A stretch of DNA of 64,000 nt from Rossellomorea marisflavi. GTDB taxonomy: Bacteria > Bacillota > Bacilli > Bacillales > Bacillaceae_B. Position numbers and translations under genes: made by a program. This document shows, piece after piece, positions 46,248-55,445 of this stretch (positions within the stretch are counted from its first letter, which is position 1; each line of letters begins with the position of its first letter). The notes below the pieces were generated by a model, which ran no database searches, was not told where the DNA came from, and saw only the letters and a list, made by a program, of their open reading frames with translations. The stretch is from positions 1,337,705 to 1,401,704 of the forward strand of contig NZ_LGUE01000001.1 in NCBI RefSeq assembly GCF_001274775.1. The letters run 5' to 3'.

Positions 46248-46976
46248 TTAACCGTTCCCTCCTGTTTCTTTGACTGGTTCCATGAGGCGGACCCTGATCG
46301 TATCTTCGTAAGCCGGAATCTTAAGATCTTCCAACGGCTTCGAGATATTGACCCTGAGATTATCGATGAAGAAATCCTCCAGCGACTGTGAAACCTGCAT
46401 CCGGTTATAAAGCTTTTCAGCCGTTGCATAGTCAGCTGTGAGCACCCTCACCTCAAAGGGCAGGGAACGGATCGAGTACCCGTCGACCTTGGTCTCTCCG
46501 TTGATGTCCCGGATGACGGATGTATTGACAAGGCGATGTCCGTCTATGGAAATATCCGTCGCATCATATTTATTGAGCTCATTGATGAGCCTTTCAAGAA
46601 GCTGGGGTGATACATTCTTAACCGGTTCACCAAGGAGGAGTTCTTCCTCCACGGGCTCAATCGTGAGTGTGAGCCCAGGCCCTTCTTTTTCTGTCAGCCC
46701 CGCTTCGGCCTTAAGCTCCTCGAGGGTCTGCTTCAATGCTTCCTCGGGGCTGGATTCTTGCTGTTCCTTGTACTGTTCAAGCTTCCCTTCCACCGAACGC
46801 ATTTCTGTATTCAGATTCGAATTGAGCTCTTTTTCTTTCAACAGGGCCTCTCTCAGCTCCCAAACGTCCCTCGTATCCCTTACAACGGGTTCCTGGACCG
46901 TCTGGAATTGAATGGCCAGCATAAATCCTATGATTACCGTGACGACGGTGAAGCTCACCTTTAATCTACCGCCCAT
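46248..46976 (-). CDS. ylxX: DUF881 protein YlxX
   Basis: A 242-residue protein with one N-terminal membrane helix (about 6-24), a coiled coil (about 38-75) and the extracytoplasmic DUF881 domain (about 78-235) with LINELNKYDATDISIDGHRLVN. It is a paralogue of the adjacent ylxW product. No enzymatic role is known; position implies an envelope or division function. Confidence 0.9.
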   Translation of the reverse strand: MGGRLKVSFTVVTVIIGFMLAIQFQTVQEPVVRDTRDVWELREALLKEKELNSNLNTEMRSVEGKLEQYKEQQESSPEEALKQTLEELKAEAGLTEKEGPGLTLTIEPVEEELLLGEPVKNVSPQLLERLINELNKYDATDISIDGHRLVNTSVIRDINGETKVDGYSIRSLPFEVRVLTADYATAEKLYNRMQVSQSLEDFFIDNLRVNISKPLEDLKIPAYEDTIRVRLMEPVKETGGNG

Positions 46977-47020
46977 TGCTTGTCACCTTTCCTTCAATAC
47001 CTGGTCGGACGCCCAGCGGT

Positions 47021-47731
47021 TCATGAGTCCCCGAGCAGCGGTCCTAATGCAATCTCCTTTTCTTTCTCCATGGAGACGACGATATTCTCATTGAGCAGTT
47101 GATCCTTCACTCCGCCATTGATATTCAAAGCGGAATTCAGAACGTCAGCGTCCCCGATCGCCGTGATTTCAAACGGAGCGGGGTAGTCCACCCCGTCCAC
47201 CTGAATCACCGGACCGTTGCAAAGGACATATGAGTTATGCTTCAGACGCTGTCCGTTGATGGCCACCGCGGAGGCCCCGGCTATATATAATTCATTGATC
47301 ACCTTGAAAACATGGTGTTCGTGAACGATATAGTTGTTGATGTTTTCCTCCTCAGGGTTATAATCCGCATCCGACAGTGTAACCTTGAGACCCGGGCCTT
47401 TAACTTTGGTTTTCCCCAGGTACATCCTGTATCGTTCTGCGTCTTCAGCCAGATTAAAGTAAATCTGCTTTTCCTTTGAGAAGGATTTTTCCATGGTTAC
47501 CACTTTTTCCTGTTTCTCATAAAGATCTTCCTGCAGCTCATTATTTTTGCGCTGAAAATCAAGAAGTTGATCCCTCAGGGCTTCCTCCTGTTTCAGCTGT
47601 CCGTCGGTACGGTTCGATCCCTCATCCTGGTTCGAATTGGCAAGACTGTAGGAAAAGGCGAGTATGAAACCGAGGACGAGGCAGACGAGGGACAGGATCA
47701 CTTGCTTACTCTTGATTTTGACCCTCTTCAT
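47021..47731 (-). CDS. ylxW: DUF881 protein YlxW
   Basis: A 236-residue paralogue of YlxX: N-terminal membrane helix (about 8-27), coiled coil (about 50-85) and DUF881 domain with VINELYIAGASAVAINGQRLKHNSYVLCNG. The start MKRVKIKSKQ at 47731 follows GGAGG by 12 bases and overlaps the divIB end by 26 bases; two ATGs farther upstream are also in frame. Function unknown. Confidence 0.88.
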   Translation of the reverse strand: MKRVKIKSKQVILSLVCLVLGFILAFSYSLANSNQDEGSNRTDGQLKQEEALRDQLLDFQRKNNELQEDLYEKQEKVVTMEKSFSKEKQIYFNLAEDAERYRMYLGKTKVKGPGLKVTLSDADYNPEEENINNYIVHEHHVFKVINELYIAGASAVAINGQRLKHNSYVLCNGPVIQVDGVDYPAPFEITAIGDADVLNSALNINGGVKDQLLNENIVVSMEKEKEIALGPLLGDS

Positions 47732-48491
47732 CAGTGCCTTCATCCTCCGTTTCATAAGCTTTGAAAAACGAACCTACCTCCAGGTCGATGACCCCTTTCC
47801 TTGATGGGTCGAGCTGACTGGCGATGGACGGATAGTGAATCATCTTCTCTGAGAACGTACGTATGGTGGCACTAACTTCAAAACCATCATTCATATAGAG
47901 GGTGACATGATACTGATCCGTGTCCTTCGGCGTCAGATTGATCTCTGATATCATCTGTTGAATTTCAGATGGGAGTTCACCCAACTCCTTCATCATCTTC
48001 TCAAGGACTTTATCTTCTTTGAATCCTCGAAGGAGGGGTGCATCGACTGGCATGGCGTCGGTCCCTTTATCAAGGATCTTCCCATTTTCCAGAATCACAT
48101 AGTAGCGTGAATCCCGGGAAAGATACGCTTTTTTGTCGTGCTCCTGTATGGAAATCACATACGTATTGGGAAACGTCAGGCGTACTTCGGCCTTCTTTAC
48201 TTCAGGCAGTTTCTTCAGCTTGTCTGCGACAGAGTTCTTATTGACTCCCCATACGCTGGTACCTGTTGAGATCCCACCGGCTGCAAGCACCTTATCATCC
48301 GGGATGAGTTCATTCCCGGTCACTTCGACCTTTTTGACATGACTGAGGGGTGATTGGAAATACACCACAGACAAAATCAGGATCAGGAACAAAGTTAAGA
48401 GGAAGAAAAGCCGCCGATTCGCTTTCTTTTTCCGATGCTGTTTCAGTTTAGGGATCCTGTCTTCAATCGAAACAACGTTTTCTTTTTTCAT
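47706..48491 (-). CDS. divIB: Cell division protein DivIB (FtsQ)
   Basis: A 261-residue bitopic membrane protein of the FtsL-DivIC-DivIB divisome complex. A basic cytoplasmic N-terminus with RIPKLKQHRKKKANRR precedes one membrane helix (about 29-47), the POTRA domain (about 50-118, VKKVEVTGNELIPDD) and the beta domain; the C-terminal tail is acidic. The MKKENVVS start follows AGGAGA by nine bases. In B. subtilis murB lies directly upstream; here the upstream 1.4 kb has no gene. Confidence 0.95.
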   Translation of the reverse strand: MKKENVVSIEDRIPKLKQHRKKKANRRLFFLLTLFLILILSVVYFQSPLSHVKKVEVTGNELIPDDKVLAAGGISTGTSVWGVNKNSVADKLKKLPEVKKAEVRLTFPNTYVISIQEHDKKAYLSRDSRYYVILENGKILDKGTDAMPVDAPLLRGFKEDKVLEKMMKELGELPSEIQQMISEINLTPKDTDQYHVTLYMNDGFEVSATIRTFSEKMIHYPSIASQLDPSRKGVIDLEVGSFFKAYETEDEGTDEEGQNQE

Positions 48492-49220
48492 GTCAAACGA
48501 TCTCCTAAGCATCACTAATTTCTGTCATGGATTACAATCCCCATAAATGATCTGACCATTACGGCGGCATTCATGTAGGAGAATGGAGAAAGAGGTATGT
48601 AGGATGGAGCCATTGTTTTCTATGTAAGAGAAAGACACCGGGAACAGCGTGTACCGTTATAATGAACACGGGTCGGCCAGTAAAATGTCCATCCCCTATA
48701 TATACACTCTTTTCATACATTCTAAACGAGAAATATTCCTTTATGAATGCCTGTCATTGAATTGTAAAAGATTTGGTCTGCAATAGTAATAAATTCTCCT
48801 AGTTCCAGTAAAGAAAAGGAGCGACACCCACTATCCATATGTAATTTATTGTAACACCATCTAAGGATTTAGCCTATGCTTTTTTTACTGAAAACACCGT
48901 TTTCATAGGGCTTTTCGCTCTTTTTTGACGAATCCCTCCCTCCCGATACCGGTTTATGGATAGACGTGGAAGATAATTAGGGAATCCATACGAATTCTAC
49001 GTAATTTAAAATGAAATGATCAACCATTGATAAACCCCTTCAAGAAGGAAAAAAACCCCTCCCCTCATCGTCAATGAAAAGAGAGAAATACCTTCATCAC
49101 AAGATGACGCAGGTATTATTACCTGATATCGGAATATCGTACCCCGCCCCATTAGAACGGAATAGAAACTCCCCAAGAATCTGCGGAAGTATTAGATTCA
49201 ATTCGCATGACCACTCCCCT
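48492..49220. other. Gene-free spacer where murG-murB would be expected
   Basis: About 730 bases with no frame that resembles a known protein. It is AT-rich compared with its surroundings, with several T or A runs. A plausible sigma-A promoter for divIB is listed separately; otherwise I see only scattered stop codons. The only long frames are repeat-driven and begin in its last 150 bases. Confidence 0.7.
48656..48684 (-). promoter_or_regulatory. Candidate sigma-A promoter for divIB
   Basis: Minus strand TTTACT (48679-48684), 17-bp spacer, TATAAC (48656-48661). It would give divIB-ylxW-ylxX-sbp a transcript separate from spoVE, with a leader of about 160 bases. Confidence 0.4.
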
Positions 49221-49780
49221 ATCCCAAATCCAACAGTGCAGTGCAGCGGAAGCCGACCGACTCCAGCAGGAACAGCGGGCAGGGTGAGACCCTGCAGGCG
49301 CAGCCGAAGCGGCTCACCGCACACCCCGCAGGAAAGCGGTCGACCGCAGCGAAACGGAACGTTCCCTACCACACTTACAACCAAAACAGAAAATTGGATG
49401 GCTTTCGAATCCATCTATGATGCAGTCCCCATCCCAAATCCAACAGTGCAGTGCAGCGGAAGCCGACCGACTCCAGCAGGAACAGCGGGCAGGGTGAGAC
49501 CCTGCAGGCACAGTCGAAGCAGCTCACCGTCCACCCCGCAGGAAAGAGGTCGACCACAGCGTAACGGAACGTTCCCTACCACACTTACAACCAAAACAGA
49601 AAATTGGATGGCTTTCGAATCCAACTATGATGCAGTCCCCATCCCAAATCCAACAGTGCAGTGCAGCGGAGGACGACCGACTCCAGCGGGAATAGTGGAT
49701 AGGTGAGACCCTGCAGGCGCAGCCGAAGCGACTCACCGTCCACCCCGCAGGAAAGCGGTCGACCGCAGCGAAACGGAACG
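49221..49780. repeat. 210-bp tandem repeat, 2.7 copies (family B)
   Basis: Copies start at 49221, 49431 and 49641, exactly 210 bp apart; copies 1 and 2 differ at roughly ten positions and copy 3 stops after about 140 bp. Each unit is a GC-rich block of about 110 bp with internal symmetry (GGTGAG/CTCACC arms, CCTGCAGG and, in copies 1 and 3, GCGGTCGACCGC) plus a 100-bp spacer. From memory, GC-rich blocks of this kind with GTGAGACCCTGCAGGCGCAG are a frequent dispersed repeat in Bacillaceae. Because 210 is divisible by three, long repetitive frames appear on both strands; I regard them as non-coding. Confidence 0.9.
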
Positions 49781-49860
49781 ATCCAACTATGAAGACACCC
49801 TCTATCAGGTATACTCCACGCAAAGCATCAAAAATTAGCCTACCTCCCCAATCTGCCCAC

Positions 49861-49890
49861 AAAAAAACCGCCCCTCCTATGAGAGACGGC
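49861..49890 (-). terminator. Terminator of spoVE
   Basis: Minus strand GCCGTCTC/GAGGGGCGGT stem (with G-U pairs) and a seven-T tail, eight bases after the spoVE stop. Confidence 0.85.
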
Positions 49891-49898
49891 TCAATCAT

Positions 49899-50999
49899 CT
49901 ACGTTTTAGCATACCGGCTGATATTCAACAGCACTCCAACCGCCATCAGCATGAGCGTCAGAGAAGACCCTCCATAGCTCAGAAACGGCAACGTGATCCC
50001 CGTCACAGGCATCAGACCCGTCACGACCCCCACATTGATCATCACCTGAATCGCAATCATCGACACAATCCCAAGGGCAAGGAAGCTGCCGAACAGGTCC
50101 GGTGCACCAAGGGCGATTCGGATCCCCCGCCAAAGGATCAAAGAGAAGAGCAGAAGCACGAGCGTTCCACCGATAAACCCGAGTTCTTCAGCCAAAATGG
50201 CAAAAATGAAATCATTTTGAGGTTCCGGGAGATAAAAGAACTTCTGTCTGCTCTGACCCAGCCCCAGGCCGAACAACCCGCCCGGCCCGATGGCATATAA
50301 GGACTGGATGATCTGAAACCCCGAGTTGAGAGGATCCTGCCATGGGTCTAAAAAGGAAGTAATCCGTTTGATCCGGTAGGGAGCCGATATCACCAGGCCG
50401 ACGAAGCCTAGAAGGCCGATCATACCGAGAAACATGAAGTGTTTGATCCGAGCACCTGAGATGAAGATCATCACGACAGATGTTCCCACCATGACGGTCC
50501 CTGTCCCAAGATCCGGCTGCAGCATGATCATTCCGAACGCCGTGAAGACCATGAGGAGAGCCGGCAGCACGCCCTTCCTGAAAGAAGTGATGTACTTCTG
50601 GTTCTCACTTAAATATTTCGATAAAAAGGCAATCATGGCAATCTTCATGAATTCTGAAGGTTGCACAGAAAAGGCTCCAACACCGATCCAGCTCCTGGAC
50701 CCATTCCTCAACACCCCTATCCCGGGGATCAGAACCAATACCAGGAGGACGAAGCAGACGATGATCATCACTTTTGACCAACTTTTCCACGTCCAGTACT
50801 CCACATTCATGATGAAGAACATGACGAGCAGTCCCACGCCGGCAAAAAGCAACTGACGTTTGGCAAAGAAAAATGTGTCATCGAATTTATAGTCCGCCCA
50901 GACAGCACTTGCACTGTAAACCATGATCAGACCGATGGCGAGCAGGGTCATAGTGACCATGATCAGTATAAAATCGGGTGTCGATTTTTTCAAAGGCAA
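49899..50999 (-). CDS. spoVE: SEDS-family peptidoglycan polymerase SpoVE
   Basis: A 366-residue, ten-helix SEDS glycosyltransferase that makes cortex peptidoglycan with its partner SpoVD. Signature blocks are MVYSASAVWADYKFDDTFFFAKRQ near 28, NGSRSWIGVGAFSVQPSEFMK near 100, the catalytic-loop region FFYLPEPQNDFIFAILAEELGF near 265 and PVTGITLPFLSYGGSS near 335. The protein resembles SpoVE more than FtsW. The start is a TTG seven bases after GAGGTG; the frame extends five codons upstream to another TTG. Confidence 0.95.
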   Translation of the reverse strand: MPLKKSTPDFILIMVTMTLLAIGLIMVYSASAVWADYKFDDTFFFAKRQLLFAGVGLLVMFFIMNVEYWTWKSWSKVMIIVCFVLLVLVLIPGIGVLRNGSRSWIGVGAFSVQPSEFMKIAMIAFLSKYLSENQKYITSFRKGVLPALLMVFTAFGMIMLQPDLGTGTVMVGTSVVMIFISGARIKHFMFLGMIGLLGFVGLVISAPYRIKRITSFLDPWQDPLNSGFQIIQSLYAIGPGGLFGLGLGQSRQKFFYLPEPQNDFIFAILAEELGFIGGTLVLLLFSLILWRGIRIALGAPDLFGSFLALGIVSMIAIQVMINVGVVTGLMPVTGITLPFLSYGGSSLTLMLMAVGVLLNISRYAKT

Positions 51000-51099
51000 A
51001 GTTATGCACCTCAAATTGACTTATTTGAGCCGTTCGAGCACCCTTCAAGGATTCTGCCTTCCGTACCAGTGTGCGGTTGCTCTATGAGACAAGCTCTTA

Positions 51100-52449
51100 T
51101 TAAAGCATATGCACGGCGTCGATAAACATGTCTCCTCGTTCCTCAAAAGTGCGATACTGATCCCAGCTCGCGCATGCAGGCGACAGGAGGATCACATCCC
51201 CTGCCCGCGAATGTTCATATGCCACAGGAACAGCTTTTTCAACATTATCGACAGTGATGATGGATTTTATCCCTGCCTTTCTACCTGTTTCTGCGAGCTT
51301 CTGGGCCGTTTCACCGAACACGATGAGGGTTGATACATTCTTCATATACGGAATAAGGTCATCAAAATCATTTCCGCGGTCCAATCCACCAGCAAGGAGG
51401 ATCGTGGGACCTGCGAAGGCGTTCAGGGCACTTTTCGTGGCAAGGCTGTTCGTTGCCTTCGAGTCGTTATAGAACTTCCGGCCTTCCACTTCCTTGACGA
51501 ATTGCGTGCGGTGCTTGACCCCTGCGAAAACGGAAAGGACCTTCTTGATGCTTTCGTTCGGCACATCATACAGTTTGCACGCTGCCACAGCGCTCAGAAT
51601 GTTTTCAAGGTTATGTGCACCCGGCAGGACGATATCGTCCAGGCTGACGATGAACTCATCTTTGAAATAAATCGCGTCTTCCTTGATATAGGCTCCATCA
51701 AGTACTTCTTTCGTAGTGGAGAAAGGCACCACTTGTGCCTTAGTATGGGCAACAGCCTCGATCAAATGGGTTTGATCATCATTGATGATGAGGAAGTCAT
51801 CCTCCGTTTGATTCTTCGTGATGTTCACTTTTGCCTGCCAATAGTCGTGAAGACTGCCATGGTAGTCCAGATGGGCTTCATATAGATTGGTGATAATGGC
51901 GATATGCGGTCTGAAATCCTCTATGCCCATCAATTGGAAAGATGAAAGCTCTACCACCATTTTATTATGGGGCCCCGCTTCCTGCGCCACTTCTGAGGCA
52001 ACCGTACCGATATTCCCGGCGATCAAAGGGTTTTGCCCTCCGTCCGCCAGCATTTCAAATAGCAGTGTCGTAGTCGTGGTCTTTCCATTTGTACCTGTGA
52101 TCCCGATCATGTCGGCTTCCGAGATCAGGTAAGCAAGTTCCACCTCCGTCAACACCGGGATGCCTTTTTCGAGTGCTTTTTGAATAAGGGGATTGGTATA
52201 AGGGATCCCCGGATTTTTGATTACATATTGGAAGCCTTCATCCATGAGTTCGATGGGGTGGCTGCCAGTGATCACTTTGATCCCCTCCTGAAGGAGACCC
52301 TGGGCGGCAGGGTTTTCCGAAAGAGGCTTTTGGTCATTCACCGTGACAAAGGCATCCAGCTTATGTAGGAGGGATGCTGCCGTAACACCGCTCTTGGCAA
52401 GACCCAGCACTAATACTTTTTTATGTTTGAATTTGACTGATGATTTCAC
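51100..52449 (-). CDS. murD: UDP-N-acetylmuramoylalanine-D-glutamate ligase
   Basis: A 449-residue Mur ligase adding D-Glu to UDP-MurNAc-L-Ala in the cytoplasm. The N-terminal Rossmann domain (VLVLGLAKSGVTAA), the central ATPase P-loop GITGTNGKTTTT near 115, the NLYEAHLDYHGS segment near 187 and the C-terminal ligand domain (FYNDSKATNSLATKSAL near 310) follow in order. It abuts mraY with no spacer. Confidence 0.97.
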   Translation of the reverse strand: MKSSVKFKHKKVLVLGLAKSGVTAASLLHKLDAFVTVNDQKPLSENPAAQGLLQEGIKVITGSHPIELMDEGFQYVIKNPGIPYTNPLIQKALEKGIPVLTEVELAYLISEADMIGITGTNGKTTTTTLLFEMLADGGQNPLIAGNIGTVASEVAQEAGPHNKMVVELSSFQLMGIEDFRPHIAIITNLYEAHLDYHGSLHDYWQAKVNITKNQTEDDFLIINDDQTHLIEAVAHTKAQVVPFSTTKEVLDGAYIKEDAIYFKDEFIVSLDDIVLPGAHNLENILSAVAACKLYDVPNESIKKVLSVFAGVKHRTQFVKEVEGRKFYNDSKATNSLATKSALNAFAGPTILLAGGLDRGNDFDDLIPYMKNVSTLIVFGETAQKLAETGRKAGIKSIITVDNVEKAVPVAYEHSRAGDVILLSPACASWDQYRTFEERGDMFIDAVHML

Positions 52450-53424
52450 TTATAACCACACCTCGATATAAATTCCCAGGACGGCAAACAATAGGCCCAC
52501 TGTCCAGAAGGTTACTACTACACGCCACTCGGACCACCCTGATAGTTCATAATGATGGTGGAGCGGACTCATTTTAAAGATTCGCTTGCCCGTTGTCTTG
52601 AAGGAGGCAACCTGAAGGATGACGGAAAGGGTCTCGATCACAAATACTCCCCCGATCAAGATCAGGATGATCTCAGTCTTCGTCAGGATCGCGACTGTTG
52701 CAATCGCTCCTCCAAGTGCAAGGGATCCCGTATCCCCCATGAACACTTTTGCGGGATGGGCGTTGAATACGAGGAATCCAAGCACAGCTCCTACAACGGC
52801 GACACTGAAGATGGCAACGTCGAATTGGGACTGATTCCATGCAAGTACGGCCATGGCTCCGAAGGCAATGGCGGAGGTTCCCGAAACAAGGCCATCGAGC
52901 CCGTCTGTCAGATTGACTGCATTGGAGAATCCAACAAGCCAGAAGATGATGAATAGGCAGTAGAACCATCCAAGTTCAACGGAGATATCCGTCATCGGGA
53001 TCGATACGGCCGTTGAGAAATCATTCTGCTTGAAGATCAGATAAAAGATGATGGAGATGACAATCTGACCTGCCAGCTTCTGTTTCGATGTCAGACCGAG
53101 GTTTCGCTTCATGACCACCTTGATGAAATCATCCAGGAATCCAAGCAGTCCGAATCCTACTGTGACAAGGATCATCAGATAGGTTTCTGGACCAATATCG
53201 GAGAATCTGCCGGTCATGAGGAAGGTAGTGGCAACGATGGAAAGCAAAAAGACGATCCCTCCCATAGTCGGTGTCCCGGTCTTTTTCTGATGGGACTGGG
53301 GACCTTCGTCACGAATGCTCTGACCGAATTTCAACCTTCTAAGGAAGGGGATGAAAATCGGCGCAAGCACGGCTGTTATGATAAATGCTGCGATGATAGT
53401 ATATAAGATTACTTGTTCCGTCAT
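52450..53424 (-). CDS. mraY: Phospho-MurNAc-pentapeptide translocase MraY
   Basis: A 324-residue, ten-helix enzyme transferring phospho-MurNAc-pentapeptide to undecaprenyl phosphate to make lipid I. Catalytic Asp motifs are seen in [11 protein letters not shown] near 96 and [16 protein letters not shown] near 170, the third in [12 protein letters not shown] near 230, and the histidine loop in [15 protein letters not shown] near 288. It lies 38 bp after the orphan Mur-domain gene. Confidence 0.98.
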   Translation of the reverse strand: MTEQVILYTIIAAFIITAVLAPIFIPFLRRLKFGQSIRDEGPQSHQKKTGTPTMGGIVFLLSIVATTFLMTGRFSDIGPETYLMILVTVGFGLLGFLDDFIKVVMKRNLGLTSKQKLAGQIVISIIFYLIFKQNDFSTAVSIPMTDISVELGWFYCLFIIFWLVGFSNAVNLTDGLDGLVSGTSAIAFGAMAVLAWNQSQFDVAIFSVAVVGAVLGFLVFNAHPAKVFMGDTGSLALGGAIATVAILTKTEIILILIGGVFVIETLSVILQVASFKTTGKRIFKMSPLHHHYELSGWSEWRVVVTFWTVGLLFAVLGIYIEVWL

Positions 53425-53462
53425 TCTGAATGTTCGTCCTTTCTCTCTTGCCCCTGGGGATG

Positions 53463-53789
53463 TTAGCCCCGGGGTGGTTTAATCTGTTTGTCTGATCCAC
53501 CCTCCCAACAGGCGATCAGTCTCTCATAGGCAAGCTTCATATCATCTACGATGAACAAGGGAAAATGATTGGGAACATGGGCAGGAACGGCCATATCCTG
53601 TGGCCACAAGGAAGCGATAGCACCCGATTCTATGGGGCCGAGGAGGTCGGCCCCTCCGTCGAGGGGCACATAGAGCCCCTTGCTCATCTTCTCTCCTGGA
53701 TCAGTCGCAATCATACCGAAGGTCAAACCGGGGAATCGTATCCCCTTGGCCTCAGGGAAGAGAAGCAGGATATCTTCATAAGAAAGCAT
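53463..53789 (-). CDS. Orphan MurF-like N-terminal (Mur ligase N) domain protein
   Basis: A 108-residue protein of unknown function between murE and mraY, two bases after the murE stop. Its pattern resembles the first domain of MurE/MurF ligases: [19 protein letters not shown] (compare the TDSRxVxxGxLFVxLxG motif), then [11 protein letters not shown] (GAxAxLxQ) and [19 protein letters not shown] (PxIxVDDTxxAxxxLA). There is no ATP-binding P-loop, no central or C-terminal ligase domain and no sign of a frameshift, so it is a free-standing domain. It might bind UDP-MurNAc-peptides, but that is inference. I do not recall such a gene in B. subtilis at this place. Confidence 0.7.
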   Translation of the reverse strand: MLSYEDILLLFPEAKGIRFPGLTFGMIATDPGEKMSKGLYVPLDGGADLLGPIESGAIASLWPQDMAVPAHVPNHFPLFIVDDMKLAYERLIACWEGGSDKQIKPPRG

Positions 53790-53791
53790 GC

Positions 53792-55252
53792 CTATTCCCC
53801 CTTGATGATGAGCTTCGCCACTTCGCGATCATCGAATTCATACACCTGGGACCCGATGATCTGATAGGTTTCGTGGCCCTTTCCGGCAATCAATACCACA
53901 TCATCGCCTGAAGCCATGGCAATACCGCGGCGGATGGCTTCCTTACGATCTTCGATCATGACATACTCTTTACCGAATACCCCGGATTCCATATCCTTCA
54001 AGATCTGCATAGGATCTTCTCCGCGGGGATTATCAGATGTAAAGATGGCAAAATCCCCATACTCGCAGGCGATTTCAGCCATGATCGGTCTTTTGATCTT
54101 ATCCCTGTCGCCACCGCACCCGACGATGACGATGATTTTTCCTTTTGTGATGGAACGGATCGTCTCCAGGACATTTTTCAATCCATCCGGGGTATGAGCA
54201 TAATCCACGATTACACTGAATTCCTGTCCGGCAGAAATCGTTTCGAATCTACCCCTCACTCCCGTCGCCGCACTCAGGATCCTTGCACTTTCAGCCAAAG
54301 GGATGCCGGCAGCAGAAGATGAGGCAACGGCTGCGAGTGCATTATAGACATTGAATAGCCCCGGGATGCTGATTGAAAGCTTCTCCGTACCGAAAGGAGT
54401 CATCATGGTGAATGAGGTGCCCGATGCTCTCAAGGAAATGTCTTTCGCATAAAAATCAGCTTCTTCGGTCAATCCATAGGTGAAAACGTGGGCCGCGGTG
54501 GATTTGATATAGTAATCCGCCGCTTCATCGTCCCTGTTAATAATCGCATACTTCGGTGATTTTTTAAAATACGTATTCCCCAATTGTGAAAAAAGCAGGC
54601 CCTTTGCGTTCCGATACTCATCCATGGAGCGGTGATAGTCCAGATGATCCTGGGTGAGATTGGTAAAGACCGCGATGTCAAAATCACATCCGTGCACCCT
54701 TCCCTGGTCCAGCGCATGGGAAGAGACCTCCATGATGGCTGATTGTACGCCTTTGTCCACGAAGTCCTTGAATGTCCTTTGTAGCGTAAGGCTATCCGGT
54801 GTCGTGTTCCGGCTTTTTTGGAGTACTCCCCCCACTTTGATGTGCAGCGTGCCGATCAAGCCGGTGGTAAGACCGGAACCCGCATAGATCTGTTCGATCA
54901 GATGGGTCGTGGTGGTTTTGCCGTTTGTTCCCGTTACCCCGACAAGCAATAAACGGTGGGACGGCTGCTTGAAGAAATAATCAGAGAGGATGGCCATGGC
55001 TTTCCTTGTGTCTGGAACAATCACGACCGGTAATCCTGTCTTCACTTCCTTCTCCGCCAGCACCGCGGCAGCCCCGTTCCGCTCCGCTTCCATGACGAGG
55101 GAGTGGCTGTCGATTTCAAGACCATTGATACAGATGAATAAATCGCCTTTCTTAACATCCTTATGGTGATTCACAATATTCGAAATAGATGGATCCCCTT
55201 CACCCTGTACTGTGAAAAACGGTAGTACTTCAAGCATTGTGTGCAATCTCAT
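53792..55252 (-). CDS. murE: UDP-MurNAc-tripeptide synthetase (meso-DAP adding)
   Basis: A 486-residue Mur ligase that adds the third stem-peptide residue. N-terminal domain (VKKGDLFICINGLEIDSH near 34), P-loop VGVTGTNGKTTTTH near 107, carbamylated-lysine region near 215 and C-terminal domain with TSDNPRGEDP near 405. The DNPR motif marks meso-diaminopimelate specificity, as in Bacillus vegetative walls. I start at MRLHTMLEVL (ATG after AGGAG by eight bases); 32 upstream codons in frame lack a site. Confidence 0.96.
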   Translation of the reverse strand: MRLHTMLEVLPFFTVQGEGDPSISNIVNHHKDVKKGDLFICINGLEIDSHSLVMEAERNGAAAVLAEKEVKTGLPVVIVPDTRKAMAILSDYFFKQPSHRLLLVGVTGTNGKTTTTHLIEQIYAGSGLTTGLIGTLHIKVGGVLQKSRNTTPDSLTLQRTFKDFVDKGVQSAIMEVSSHALDQGRVHGCDFDIAVFTNLTQDHLDYHRSMDEYRNAKGLLFSQLGNTYFKKSPKYAIINRDDEAADYYIKSTAAHVFTYGLTEEADFYAKDISLRASGTSFTMMTPFGTEKLSISIPGLFNVYNALAAVASSSAAGIPLAESARILSAATGVRGRFETISAGQEFSVIVDYAHTPDGLKNVLETIRSITKGKIIVIVGCGGDRDKIKRPIMAEIACEYGDFAIFTSDNPRGEDPMQILKDMESGVFGKEYVMIEDRKEAIRRGIAMASGDDVVLIAGKGHETYQIIGSQVYEFDDREVAKLIIKGE

Positions 55253-55398
55253 CTTTTCAACTCCTAACAGGTAGAAAGCAACCTTTATATATTTTACAAA
55301 AAAAAACGACTGAAAGCTATCAACCTTTTCACTTAGTTCGTGGTTCATCTCGTTTTCTATCGATTTCGCTTCCGATCAAACACGGTGGACTTGACGCG

Positions 55399-55443
55399 AA
55401 AACGCCGGACTTTCACAGGAATCCCTTAAAAAGTCCGGCCGTT
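55399..55443 (-). terminator. Terminator of spoVD
   Basis: Minus strand GCCGGACTTT/AAAGTCCGGC stem with a 16-base loop and a GTTTTC tail, directly after the spoVD stop. Confidence 0.8.
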
Positions 55444-55445
55444 CC

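Noticed and set aside
49074-49706. 210-codon plus-strand frame with 70-residue repeats rich in Pro, Arg and Ser, and matching minus-strand frames
   Set aside because: It is created by the 210-bp tandem repeat, whose period is divisible by three; there is no ribosome binding site or homology, and a one-base deletion in copy 3 ends it.
49221-49780. CRISPR array
   Set aside because: Units are 210 bp with no short repeat/spacer alternation and no cas genes nearby.
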